Shown: positions 11,017 through 21,903 of the stretch, one piece after another
Layout: every line of letters starts with the position of its first letter
How positions within the stretch are numbered: the first letter of the stretch is position 1
Source of the DNA: Lindgomyces ingoldianus
Taxonomy: Eukaryota > Ascomycota > Dothideomycetes > Pleosporales > Lindgomycetaceae
Length of the DNA: 64,000 nt
Direction: 5' to 3'
Assembly (NCBI RefSeq): GCF_010093535.1
Contig: NW_022985186.1
Location: 234,949-298,948, forward strand
Notes under the pieces: generated by a model
Databases searched by the model: none
What the model was told of the DNA's origin: nothing
What the model saw: only the letters and a program-made list of their open reading frames with translations
Program-made: the position numbers and the translations under genes

Positions 11017-12231
11017 ATGGCAGCCAATATTATCCTCAACACCGGAGCCATCGCGGCATCATTGATTCCACTCGCTTTTATCAAGAAGCCTACGGATCCA
11101 ATGAAACAAACATCGATCGCCATAGGTGTGGGGAGTGGCGGGAGTATCCCGCACGTTGCCATTTGGGGTGAAGATGGCGCTCGCATCTCCCAATATAAGG
11201 GAAGTGCGAATGGTCATATTTGCAAAGGAGAGACTTGGCAAACAGTTGTGGACAATTACCAAAACGGAATGAGGCCAGCGAACCCTAGCTATATTTCCGT
11301 TGTCATGCAGGAAAATGACGCCATTTGCGTTGCTGCCATATCGGTCTCTGGCAACGGCCAGCAGTGGACTTGGACCGGAGACATGGCTTACACTTGCGGT
11401 GCCCAATGGATGGAAAGCGATTACACCTTCCAAGGATCCAATGTGCCCATTCGATGTGCATGGCTAGACGCAGATCATACCAACGGTGTTATTGCAAACG
11501 GAATGAGTATGCATATCCAAGATTTCACGGCCGATCCGGGTCTGGTTGCACAGTATCAAGAAAACACGGACAGACTATGCAAAAATACCAAAAGATTCAC
11601 CTTCTGGCCTGGTACTGTTCCGGATGCGACGATCCCAATATTCACGCCGCCCTTAGAGTACACAAGGAACACGAACGAAAACAACCCTGACCCTACAGCG
11701 CCAGATATGTCAGGTTCACTGAAAGAGCCAGATCGTGGAAAAGATAGAGGGAACAGGGCCTACCCCGATGGCACAGACTTGAAGGGCTGGAGCATTGCCC
11801 GCAAGAAACGGCACGCGAAGGACTCCAAGAGCCGCAGAGGTATCAAACAAGCCTTAAGTGAAACTCTCGTTGTCAGCCACTTCCCCAGCCACAGCGCTAG
11901 AGAGATGTGCGAGGATCCGATGGCTTTCAGTTGGGACTTTGTGTCGGTCCAAGAAGGCCTTCTCTGCGACATGACTCTTCGGAAGCTCTGGCCAGTTTGC
12001 ACTCCGAGTCTCAAGACAGAGTGCTTCGACGTTTCCAATGTAACTCTGAACGTTGAGGGGCTGCACAAGAGAAGCGATGTACCTAACAAGCATTACACAA
12101 AGCAGTATGAATGGGGTCTTACCAACGAGAAACGAGCGTTACTGCCCCCAATGAAACCCACTAAGGATGAGAAGCGATCGCTATTTTCTCGCAAGAAGCG
12201 GCCTGGCGACAGGTGCAACCCCAAGGAGTGA
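11017..12231 (+). CDS. Conserved fungal-type protein of unknown function, 404 aa
   Basis: An uninterrupted frame with an ATG in good context. Residues ~5-22 are hydrophobic and could be a signal anchor or a poor signal peptide. Residues ~30-205 form a Cys/Trp-rich domain with repeated patterns such as HICKGETW, AYTCGAQW and IRCAWLD. A Pro/Asp/Lys-rich linker follows at ~215-275. A second Cys-containing domain (REMCEDP, LLCDM, LWPVC, ECFD) covers ~295-350. The tail has several dibasic or polybasic sites (HKR, EKR, RKKR) that could be Kex2 targets if the protein enters the secretory pathway. I cannot assign a biochemical function. A truncated duplicate of the N-terminal domain lies at 4002-4222, so the family expanded locally. 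There is no sign of RIP in this copy. Confidence 0.8.
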   Translation: MAANIILNTGAIAASLIPLAFIKKPTDPMKQTSIAIGVGSGGSIPHVAIWGEDGARISQYKGSANGHICKGETWQTVVDNYQNGMRPANPSYISVVMQENDAICVAAISVSGNGQQWTWTGDMAYTCGAQWMESDYTFQGSNVPIRCAWLDADHTNGVIANGMSMHIQDFTADPGLVAQYQENTDRLCKNTKRFTFWPGTVPDATIPIFTPPLEYTRNTNENNPDPTAPDMSGSLKEPDRGKDRGNRAYPDGTDLKGWSIARKKRHAKDSKSRRGIKQALSETLVVSHFPSHSAREMCEDPMAFSWDFVSVQEGLLCDMTLRKLWPVCTPSLKTECFDVSNVTLNVEGLHKRSDVPNKHYTKQYEWGLTNEKRALLPPMKPTKDEKRSLFSRKKRPGDRCNPKE

Positions 12232-12366
12232 GCCACGATGTTCCGATCTGAGACAATATTCTAAGTCCTGCGATAGGTGAGAGCAGGGTCCTGGGTAATG
12301 TTCAAGATCGTGGGACTTGAGATAGGGAGCAAGCCAGCCACAGGACTAGATCAAGATAAGTCAGAT

Positions 12367-12593
12367 GATGCAAATTGTGGTTTCATAATCATGCAGCTAT
12401 GCGAGAAGCTGATGGAGTGAGGTGTATTGTGCGTAAGTGCTCTCTGGCAGAGTATTTATTTACATCTATAACAGTAGGGGCAGTGAGGGCCATGGCAATA
12501 GCGAAGAGGCTATAGTGAAGGTAGTAGGAACAATAGTAAGGGCAGTAAGGGATGTTGTAGCACAGGGAAGGAAGATTTCTGTGTTAGGAATGC
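12367..12593 (+). repeat. Dispersed repeat, copy A
   Basis: About 225 bp closely similar to 27199-27431 and more distantly to 26641-26860. Shared landmarks, in order: CATGCAGCTATG, AAGTGCTCT, AGTATTTATTTACATCTA, AGGGGCAGTGAGGGCCAT, CACAGGGAAGGAAGATTTCT and AGGAATGCGACA. The middle contains imperfect ~18-bp units around GTAGGAGCTATAGTAA. It sits just downstream of the 404-aa gene. No terminal repeats or coding capacity were recognised. Confidence 0.7.
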
Positions 12594-14091
12594 GACACCC
12601 CCCTAGATAGTTTATGCAATGAATTATCTATATACTGTATACAGTGTAATGCTCTTTCTGTTAATTATTTCTATCTAGCAGCACAACAATTTTTAAACTA
12701 GTTTCTTAGATAAACTTAAAGTGCTTAAGTATAGTAAAACTGTTTATAAGTCTGTCTGCTAGTATTTAATCTATTTTAGTTTAAATAACTTTAATTTATC
12801 TCTTCTAAGCCTTCTGTTAAAGCTACACGTAGTAGATGTAAATGTACAGTCACCTACTAAAAGTTATTAGCCACTCAACAACCTAAGCTCTGCAGGGGTA
12901 TAGTGAGCCTATTTAGAAAAGAGGTTACTTAGCTAATTACTACCTAAATTAAAAGATTTTTGTTTCTATAAGAAGCCTACTTTTAGGCTTATCTTCTAGT
13001 GTTATAGTTACTTAATAGTAAGTTAGCTTGCCTTTATTTTAGATAAATTTCTTTATGCGCTTTAACTAACTTAGAATACTCTTTTTTTTTATTCGCTAGT
13101 GTAATATTTGCCTATTCTTCTATAAGAATATCTACTATTAGCTTATAAGTAGTAATAATATTCTTGTTACTTTAAAATACAAAGCGTTATAATCTACTAA
13201 GAGTTTTAATTAAGTTTAAATTAGAACTTTATAAAGGCTAATCTATCTATATTATGCTATAGTTATCTATATACTTTTAGATAGCCTTTATAGTATAAAT
13301 AGAGGCTCTATCCTACATGTATATGCTAATACTGCGTTTCTCTATAAGCTGCTTATAAAATAAGATGCTAATAGTATATAGAATCTAGTAGTATTTATTA
13401 GTATTATTATGCTTACCTTTTTAGTTAATAAACCGCTTTAATTTAAAATTAAAAGAAATTACACTAAATATAAAGACTATAGTTCTTCTAAACTTAAATA
13501 TAAGCTTTAGATACTAACTCTTATACACTTTTCTATACTACTACTACATATATAGAGGTTTAGTGTTAAATCTAACTTTAACTATTATTTTATTATAATA
13601 GGCTATGTAAACTACATTACTACTCTTTCTATATTAATAAATTTAGGTAAAGTAGAGTTATTTTTCTTTATATATAGCTAAGAGCTAAAGGTTGTAACAT
13701 AGATAAACAGCATAGTACTTATATTTTACAAGAGATCTTTTTATAATACTAGCATGTATGTAGCAGTAGGTTTTTAACAGTGTTGTAATAGTCTAGAGTA
13801 TAGTAAAGAAATTATTTACTACTTAGTAAATTAAATGCCTTTTAGCGCGTTAATTAAGACTTAGAGCCTAGCCTGTACACAGGGATGTTGTATAGATAGG
13901 CAAAGGCTGCTTGCGCAGCTAGCGGATGTTATATGTAATTGTTAACTTAAGAATGCTAAGATGCTTTAAAATTTTGCTAGCGCTTACGCTGTAAAGGTAA
14001 AATTGCTATATTATATTAATAATAGACTTAGATAACTCTTTGCGTAAGAGTTTATTTACTTTTGTAACTACTAAAAAAGTAGTAATTTAAT
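12594..14091. other. RIP-degraded AT-rich DNA
   Basis: Very AT-rich sequence with dense stops in all frames and TpA excess. It is presumably an old transposable element, but I found no terminal repeats, and no motif allowed a class to be named. It hosts the TA-flanked foldback insertion that starts at 14094. Confidence 0.5.
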
Positions 14092-14325
14092 TAACATACA
14101 CTACAGGCGAGTTACTTACAAACCTAAGTTACTTGCTTTTACTAAGACTACACTAAACTACTATTTTTACACTAATGTATTTCTAATAACACTACTTACA
14201 TATAATAAAAAGTATTAGATATAGCTTATATTTTAAGCTTTTAAATAAAATATAACACTTTTAAAGGAATATATATTAGAGCTATGTACAAAGCTCTTTA
14301 AAAACAATAATAAATAACTAATATA

Positions 14326-15425
14326 ACATACTTTATAGGCAAGTTGCTTACACACCTAAGTTACTTACTTTTGCTAAGACCCTACTAAACTACTTTTTTT
14401 ACACTAATGCATTCTCTACAACACTACTTAGACGTGCTAAAAAAATGTTAGATATAGCTTACACTCTAAGCTTTTAAATAAGACATAAAACTCTTTAAAA
14501 AATGTGCTATAGCTATGTATAAAGTCTTATAAAAGATAATAAATATCTATAGCGCTAGACAACCTTTATAAGCTAATTTTACAGCTAAATTATAAAGGCT
14601 AGGCAATAAAAAGAAGCAGGTAATTATTAAGACTATACTTAAGCTATATGTGTAAGGAATTTCCCCTTAAATAGCATTTATAGCTAATATAGCTAATTCT
14701 TTGCGCACTAAGCGTAATCTAGGCTATGTTTATATAAACTAGCCTAGTATGTTTGTAAAGTGTTATTTAAAGCTTAAAGTAAAGTTTTAAGTGCAAGTAT
14801 AGTTAAAAGATATTTAGCTAATTATAAACTTTATCTTACTAAAGTTATACGTGTTATTATTCTAAATGCTATACTTAGCTTTAATATTCTCTATAAGGCT
14901 AAACTTGCTCTAAATTACTTTAAAACTCTTATAAAAAGCTCTTTTATAGTTATACTTACACTTAAATATTACTTTAAGCTCTAAATAACGCTTTATAAAC
15001 ATACTAGGCTAGTTTATGTAAATATAGCCTAGATTATGCTTAGCGCGCAAAGAATTAGCTATATTAGCTATAAATGCTATTTAAGAGAAAATTTCTTGCG
15101 CATATAGCTTAAGTATAGTTTTAATAATTACCTGCTTCTTTTTATTACCTAGCCTTTATAATTTAGCTGTAGAATTAGCTTGTAAAGGTTATTTAGCGCT
15201 ATAGTTATTTATTATTTTTTATAAAACTTTGCATATAGCTATAGCACATTTTTTTAAGAGTTTTATGTCTTATTTAAAAGCTTAGAGTGTAAGCTGTATC
15301 TAACATTCTTTTAGCACATCTAAGTAGTGTTGTAGGGAATGCATTAGTGTAGAAAGGGTAGTTTAGTAGGGTCTTAGCAAAAGTAAGCAACTTAGGTGTG
15401 TAAGCAACTTGCCTGTGAAGTACGT
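14326..15425. mobile_element. Foldback (pogo-derived) element, copy 2, complete palindrome
   Basis: A 1,100-bp near-palindrome flanked by TA (14324-14325 and 15426-15427). Arms of roughly 500 bp are inverted copies of each other: the stretch containing ATTCTTTGCGCACTAAGCG at ~14700 reappears inverted near 15045. Read inward, each arm gives a relic of the N-terminal DNA-binding part of a pogo-type transposase (FIANIANSL, then NLGYVYINQPSMF), matching the frame inside the complete element at 55686-57532. There is no catalytic region, so it would have been mobilised only in trans. It lies inside copy 1 of the same family. Confidence 0.8.
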
Positions 15426-15526
15426 TACTAAATAACTTTTATAAGTTAATTCTATAGCTAATATAGCTAATTCTTTACATGCTGAGTATAAAGTAGGCTA
15501 TATTAATATAAAATAGCTTAGTATAT

Positions 15527-15706
15527 ATCGCAACTACTAATTAGAGAGCAATGAGGAGCAAGTGTATTGACTACAAGAAGCTCATAGAGAGTCTGCCTAT
15601 GTAGCGGGAGCTTAGGCGCGAAGCGTCTTAGGCTGCTTGTTCTAAACACTGGCGCGACACCAGGCTCATGTGCGCAACACTAGGTCCCTGTGCTCTTCTT
15701 ACGCGA
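15527..15706. mobile_element. 180-bp mini-element in foldback copy 1
   Basis: A GC-balanced insert that interrupts the foldback arm. It is flanked by TAGTATAT on both sides (15519-15526 and 15707-15714), an 8-bp duplication, or 7 bp if the terminal ATCGC..GCGAT match is counted as inverted repeat. No coding capacity. It could be a hAT-related MITE by TSD length; no clear tRNA A/B boxes were found to support a SINE. Confidence 0.55.
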
Positions 15707-16320
15707 TAGTATATTTATAAAGCATTATTTAAAGCCTAAAGTAAAGTTTTAAGTATAAGTATTGTTAGTAAATATTTAGCTTATTATAAAGCTAATTTTA
15801 TTAAAGTTATATATGTTATTATTTTAGATACTATCATTAGCTTTAAATTACTTTAAAAAATTTATAAACAGCTTTTCATAGTTATAGTTATACTTAAACT
15901 TTACTTTAAGCTTTAAATAACACTTTTAAAACATACTAAGCTAGTTTATACTAACATAGCCTAGATTACACTTAGTGTGTAAGGAGCTAGCTATATTAGC
16001 TATAGCTACTAGCTAAAAGAAAAATCCTTACACACCTAGCTTAAGTATCTAGCTTTTATAAGTTAGCTATAAAATTAGCTTATAAAAATTATCTATTATA
16101 TTAGTTACGTATCATTTTTTAAAAGATTTTATATATAGCTATAGTATATTACTTTAAAAATGTTATATTTTATTTAAAAGCCTAAAGCATAGGCTGTATT
16201 AAATATTCTTTTATCCAAGTAGTGTTGTTAGAAATATATTAGTGTAGAAAGAGTAGCTAAGTGTAGTTTTAGTAAAAGTAAGTAACATAGGTGTGTAAGC
16301 AACTTGCCTGTAGTGTACGT

Positions 16321-16715
16321 TAATATTAACTATTAAAACATAATAAATATATAGCTGCAAAGCCTTCTACTGAAGAAAGGGGATGTTGGTCTTCTATTAA
16401 ATATATAACCCACTCTATAACCTATTGTTGCAGTGGATTTATATCCTGTCCTATGTTGTTTACTGGCTTCCTACTGCCCCTCTCGTATCACCTCTTTTGT
16501 CTGCATTGCTCCGTACTTCCAACATCCGCCTGCACCAGAAACGAACTCTGCGGCCCCCCTCATCCACTGTATAACACAAGGCAGGCTGAGCTAGCAAGGT
16601 GGCTGTGGTACTGTGTAGAGGTCGAATTCACAGCTTGTTGGAAGATGTCAAGGGTTAAAATATACGCAGCACGTTTATGCAACTTTTACACCAAGGGCCG
16701 TTCCACGTCCTCCCG
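16321..16715. other. 3' flank of the minus-strand kinase gene
   Basis: Transition from RIP-degraded to normal DNA at about 16380. A plus-strand frame at 16453-16845 overlaps the kinase coding region in antisense and has no features of its own. No gene is supported here. Confidence 0.4.
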
Positions 16716-18286
16716 TCATTCAGGAATGGTCGTGGTTGACGGTATGAGATTGAATGAAGCTCTGCGCCGAAAAATGAGCGGCTTGTTCGGGATTGGTGAA
16801 AAATCTGTTCCCAGATACACAGGATCGTGCTCAGCTTTTTTATAGATCTCTCCGAGCTTTCCATAGAGGTCTTCCGCAGTGTCACGGGATTTCACTTCGG
16901 CCAACAGAAGCTTTTCTTCAATATGGCTGAGCAAGGCGGTCAGAGCTGCACTCTTTTTGCATCTCTCGTCGTCCCGGATTTCCTGTATGGCCATGACTAC
17001 CTTAGGGTGAACCATGCTTTTCCCTTCATGTATCTTATAAAAAGGATAATCAAGCGGGTCTCTCGTAGAAGTGAAATTTTCGATTGCTTTCTCGTCGTAC
17101 AGCAACCAAATGATGAATTCCAGAAAGATGCACCCTAGCGACCAGATATCATATTTACGAGACCTTGCCGTAGTTTGCTTTATCCCTGCTTCGGGGGCTT
17201 CGTATGACCGCGTTGTAGCCACTGATTTTGTAGGATCACGGCGCATATTTGTCTTCTGGTGACCATGAACTCGTGACACGCCGACGTCTGCAGTAACTAG
17301 GATCCCTTTGCTTCCTCGGCCGAAGTGGAGAATGTTTTCTGGTTTGAGATCACCATGACGAATGTTTCGGCTGTCATCATGTAGTTCTTTGAGGGCACTT
17401 GTAATGCCAAGTATCTGTCGAAGAAACCATAATACTAATTCTGGCGTCCGTGGATTACTGTCTTCGTTTTCCCAGAAGTCCTTTAAACTCCCACCGCCTG
17501 CCCATGGGAAGACAACATAGTATACAGGCCCCTTTTTGAATGTGGCAAAATGTCTTATCAAGTGGGGATTGCCGATTTTCTGAATGACGCGAAGATTCTC
17601 TAGTTCTTGGTTGAACTCATCCTCTTTCTTCATTTCCTTTACAGCCACTACATGTTTGTTGTCCTGTAACTAACTTTTTTAGTTAGTGACTACTAATCTT
17701 CAAAGACATGGGAGAACCTTACATCGATCCCTTGTTGATGGCTCGCTTGGAGTGCGGTTCGGTACACGGTGCTGTGGTGGCCGGCCCCGATGGGTTCCAT
17801 CTCTATGAAAGGCAGGGGGCATCTCTGGTCGAGTGTGGTGTGCTTTCCAGCCGTGTCCAATACAGGCGCTTGGACAAGCCATTGCTTTTCCAGAAAGTCT
17901 TTCGTGAGCTTAGTGGTTTCATGTTTAAAAGCAGAAAATGACTTGAACTTAGTGCCATTCGCAGACACTAGAACATTAGACTCTTCCCCATCATCTCGCG
18001 ATAAGGGCAGGTGCGTGTCTGCAATTCCTTCGGCAAGCAGGTCCTTGATTGCTATTTCTTTCGCAATAATTACAAGAATAGCGAAAACTCTCTTCGCATT
18101 CTGAACCACCTTCTCCGGCAGACGGCGCTTGAGCAATCGAACTTCGAAAGGTAGCGCATCTTTGACAGTTTCCTTTGTAATCGCCCTATCGAGGTCACTT
18201 TGTGGAAGAAAACTCTGGAGACCCATAGTATTGGGGCATTCGACTAGTAATGAGCTAAGCTCATTGAATAGCCTCTCTGAAGGCAT
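16716..18286 (-). CDS. Protein kinase (HGD/DVG type), kinase A
   Basis: Two exons (17723-18286 and 16716-17663) joined across a 59-nt intron (17664-17722) with GTAAGG donor, CACTAAC branch-type motif and TACAG acceptor; 503 aa. The first ~160 residues are a helical-looking N-terminal region of unknown role. The kinase domain follows. Its glycine loop PIGAGHHSTVYR is at ~165-176, split by the intron from the VAVK lysine at ~197. The catalytic loop reads HGDLKPEN (~291-298, Gly in place of the usual Arg of HRD), DVG replaces DFG (~314), and YEAPE lies at ~343-346, followed by SRKYDIWSLGCIFLEF. Key Lys, Asp and Asn are present, so activity is plausible; HGD and DVG recur in fungal-specific kinases. 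The frame upstream of the ATG is open but lacks another ATG. It is divergently arranged with the paralogue at 19489. Confidence 0.85.
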
Positions 18287-19488
18287 CTGGTTGGTTGGAA
18301 TTATGGTATTAAGCTCGAATTCTGAGCAACAGGAGGGATTGTAGGAGTCTGAATGAACTGGCGGGGAAGTCTGTCGATGATGCCATGCGGCTCTATCGTC
18401 GGCTAAAGCTCAGACGTGGTTGCCTAATGACATGTTCGATTGCCTTAATATAAATATGGCCTTATTGGAGACAATTGATTGACCAATAGTATGTCTGTCA
18501 AAGCCGGATTGGTTCTGACAGCTGCAGATGTTGTGGATATCACCGAATCCGTGCGGGGCATGCATATTTCACGCACACCTTATCAGTCGCCTTGAGAACT
18601 CAGTTTGAGTCATCTGCACATGCAATTCGTCAGACACACGTTTAGCGCAATCATCCTCAATGATGCTGCACCCATCCGTATCGGCGATAAGGGACCAAAA
18701 TGCGGGGCCACCGGTCACCATCCGGTGTGCCCTATCTATGAACCTTGGAGTCTGCCAAGTATACTCTCCTTTCCTGTGGCGTTCATTCGGGCGAGCTGAA
18801 GTATGGTTATTCCCAATCAAATGAAGACACGTCCGGTAGTGGACCTGGGGCTGCTTTGACAGAACGAAAGGAGCAGAGGAGGGTAATAGGCTGCGGGAGT
18901 TTCCAGCTAGCCGATACCTTGGTCCTTCATTTGGGGATCCACAGAGTTGCAGATGGTGGGCTCGGAGGAGTTCGCAGCGTGACATCTTGGGGATGATGCG
19001 CCAATTGTGGGGGATAAGGGGACCGTTGCCGCATTGCATTATGTTGAGTATGATTGTTGTGTACAGATGGAAAGTCTATCTACCCTCGTATATAAGCTAT
19101 GTTCATCGCTTCGTGTACGTAAATTATAACCTGATCCCTTAATCCTCATTATTTTCTCGTCTCTATCAAGTTCTCATTCCATTTTCACACGACGTAGGGA
19201 GTTTCTGACACTGACTACAAGTCCGGCATATGCAAGCGAGATCGTCCGCATGCTGCCAGTAACACGAAGGAACACCGAAGACGGGTATCAGAGGACTCCC
19301 TCGCTGACAAAAATCCACAATTCGCCTTAACAAAAACAAGTACCTTCAGAAGCTTCTCCTCCGAAAGCTCAACAAAATCGAAGTCCAGTTTTTCGACGTT
19401 ATCAAGAAGAAGTAGCGGACAAAGTGTAGCTTCCGTGTCCAAGAAAATTATTCGTGGCGCTAGGAAGTTGAATAACGGTCGAAACGAC
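18287..19488. other. Shared upstream region of the divergent kinase pair
   Basis: About 1.2 kb lies between the two kinase start codons. A minus-strand frame at 18569-19039 (about 156 codons) has no recognisable domain. Immediately before 19489 the plus-strand frame of kinase B stays open back to about 19197 without an ATG and encodes a Ser/Arg/Lys-rich stretch (STLSRRSSGQSVASVSKK). Kinase B may therefore have an N-terminal extension with its start in an unidentified upstream exon. Promoter elements were not resolved. Confidence 0.45.
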
Positions 19489-21378
19489 ATGGAAACTCCT
19501 TGGTCAGACCCGCTTTTAAGCGGTATTTATTTAGGAATGATCCTAAAGGATGAACCAAATTTGCAATTCGTCCCCAACGGCGTCCTTGACAAACTCGTAT
19601 GTGAGGATGCCGTTAAAAAGGTTCTTGAGAAGCATCGATCAAAGCTCAAGACGGACATATCCACTTTAGCGGTGTTTGTCTGCACTCGGGCAAAACGATT
19701 ATTTGCGACTCTAGTGTTTGCCGAAGTTGAGTATCTGATCGACAATTTCTATGAGCACGACTTCGAAGACGAGAAGCTCCCTGTGTCATTGAAAGGGGGC
19801 ACTGAAAGGGGAATTTGGAAGGTGGAGGCATCTCTTCTCAAGGATGAAAACAAGATAATTAACGCTCATCCTTTCAATGACAGAGAGTTTTGGACCCACC
19901 GAAAGATTGCCGACTTCCAAAACACCTATCAATGGCCGTTCCTTTGCCCGGTATTCGTCAAAGATCAGTTTGAATATCAATTTCATGGGAGATTTAGAAT
20001 GCCTTTTCTCGATGAAGAGAGCATAAGCTCCAAGGAGAGCATTTTTAGCACTGTGGAGGAGTGGCGGATTCACCGCGATCATATCGAGATCGACGAGTTC
20101 ATGGTAAGGCTATGGCCGGTTTCACCTGACAACTGGTTTCTTAACCTATCTGTGCCTGGGGCTGATTCTTACCGAAAATAGGGCATGTCTCTTGATCGCG
20201 ACGATCACCCTCGTGTTGCGGTTAAATCACTGAAGAAGCCAAGCTGGAGCGATGCTGAGTTTGAAGCTGTCGTCAGAGCCGAAGTCAGGAATTTGAAGAT
20301 GCTAAGGAACATAAATCACCCGCACCTGATCAGAGCTATTGCCTACTACAAGCGGGGTAAGAAGCACTATATAATGTTCCCGTGGGCCGGTCAAGGCAGT
20401 CTGAGGAAACTTTGGGAAGATGATCCTCCAGCCCTTGATCCACGGTATTTAAAATGGTTCTTCACACAGCTCTGCGGTCTATCTGAAGCGATCGCGAGGC
20501 TGCATCACCAGCCCGACGAAACACCATTTAGCAGTCCACAACCAAATACTGGGAGGTCTTTGCGTCATGGTGACCTTAAACCAGAGAATATCCTTTGTTT
20601 TGAAAATTCCGCGGAACCGAGCGATAGGAAAGCACATCAATGTGTTCTCAAGATCACTGATGTGGGCCTTTCGAAACCGCACGACACGGTAACACAAATG
20701 CGGACAGCAGGCACCCGCACCATGGCTGGAACTATCATGTACGAGCCCCCGGAAGTAGAGCTAGAGAAAGACAAACCTAGGTCCCGCCGCTACGATATAT
20801 GGTCAATGGGATGCATATACCTTGAGTTCCTTATATGGATTCTATATGGCTCCAAGGGCTTGACACGTTTCAACCAAGACCTAAGTGTACTGGGCACTAC
20901 CACAAGATTCTACCACATTGATGAAAAGACGAAGACAGCTCAACTCAACAAGGATGTTCAAAAGTGGATCGATTATATAAAACAGGAGGACCTAAGATGC
21001 TCCGAGAATACTGCCCTTCGACGCTTACTCGAACTCATCATCGAAGGGTTGCTGGTTCCTAACGTCCATAACCCAAGTGTTAAGCGCACACGGACCTTGC
21101 GCCCCGATGCGGGTTTTACAACACCATCCGGCCTCTCTATCACCGTCCGATCAGCCACCTTTTGCTCTGAGAACGCAGAAATCGAATCATATGGAGGTAG
21201 ACTAGCGGCAAATGACATGTACGAGCAGATAAGAGAGATATTAAATGATGCCATCTCATCTGAAATCGAATGGATGAAATGGGACGCCCCAACCCAACAA
21301 GGGCCAGGGCTATATGGAAACCAACTGGACCCTTCCAACGCCGTCAAACAAGGATTCCGTAACCGAGAGGTACACTAA
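19489..21378 (+). CDS. Protein kinase (HGD/DVG type), kinase B, altered glycine loop
   Basis: Two exons, 19489-20103 and 20182-21378, joined across a 78-nt intron (GTAAGG..TAG) that restores frame; 603 aa from the first ATG. It is paralogous to kinase A: the intron falls at the same place, between glycine loop and lysine, and many blocks are shared (NHPHLIR, FPWAG, RHGDLKPENIL, SRRYDIWSMGCIYLEF). The kinase domain has VAVK Lys at ~220, HGD at ~334-336, DVG at ~365-367, and PPE replacing APE. The segment aligned with kinase A's PIGAGHHSTV reads SISSKESIFSTV (~178-188), with no glycine, so nucleotide binding may be impaired. A C-terminal tail of ~100 residues is unlike kinase A. The N-terminus may extend upstream (open frame without ATG). 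Confidence 0.82.
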
Positions 21379-21903
21379 GCCAACCCAACCATTTGGTGAA
21401 CTAGCATTCTAATACGAATGGAATAGAATGTGAGTGAGGTGCACAAGGAGTTCTCAAAAGTTAAGGTTGCTGACCTTAACCTCGATTGAACAGGAGGTAT
21501 GTCTATCCCTACGCGATGCTAGACAACCTGATCATCCTTGAGCTTATCTCACTCATGATCTAGTATGTAAGTAGTGCGTGCAGTAGACTAGGACAAAATT
21601 TGTAAAGGAACTAACGTTGGGCTTCATCGGTGACCGTAGAGAGTAAGACCCTATTCCACATTATTTTGCGTTGATACCTAAGAGCTATGCTGACAAATTC
21701 TATTAAATAGTTTGTAAGTTAGGTCTCGTGAACCTAAGAGCCTATACCTTAGTACCTATACTAACGCCTTAGACCGTATGTGATTATTCTCCGATCGGCT
21801 CACTGATAACAACATAAGTTCGACAGTCTCATATCTAACAGTTTGACCTAGCCGGTAAGCTGGTTTCAGGTGGTACAGTTTGGAATAACACTAAATCGAT
21901 TAG
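21379..21903. other. Intergenic between kinase B and the HET gene
   Basis: Normal-composition DNA without a good coding frame. It should contain the 3' end of kinase B transcripts and the start of the HET gene. The HET frame at 21904 begins after a stop with no ATG, so a first exon probably lies within this stretch, but I could not define one that keeps the frame. Confidence 0.4.

Larger units (their letters stand above)
14094..16320. mobile_element. Foldback (pogo-derived) element, copy 1, interrupted
   Basis: The ends are the family termini (ACATACACTACAGGCGAGTT at the left; mirror image ending TACGT at 16320) with TA on both sides. The left arm runs 14094-14323, is broken by copy 2 (14326-15425 plus TA), and resumes at 15428. 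The right arm ends at 16320. Each arm of the family contains the 5' part of a pogo-type transposase frame pointing inward, so the element is an inverted duplication of a transposon end. A 180-bp mini-element at 15527-15706 is a further insertion. RIP has removed any coding capacity. Confidence 0.75.

Noticed and set aside
12780..13860. Possible copia-type pol relic in AT-rich DNA
   Set aside because: No motif could be read reliably through the RIP stops; left unclassified.
15527..15706. tRNA-derived SINE
   Set aside because: No convincing A and B boxes and no 3' tail; described as a mini-element by TSD only.
16453..16845. Plus-strand 130-codon frame
   Set aside because: Overlaps the end of kinase A in antisense; no recognisable feature.
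18569..19039. Minus-strand 156-codon frame between the kinases
   Set aside because: No domain, signal peptide or splice context; more likely a chance frame in the shared upstream region.
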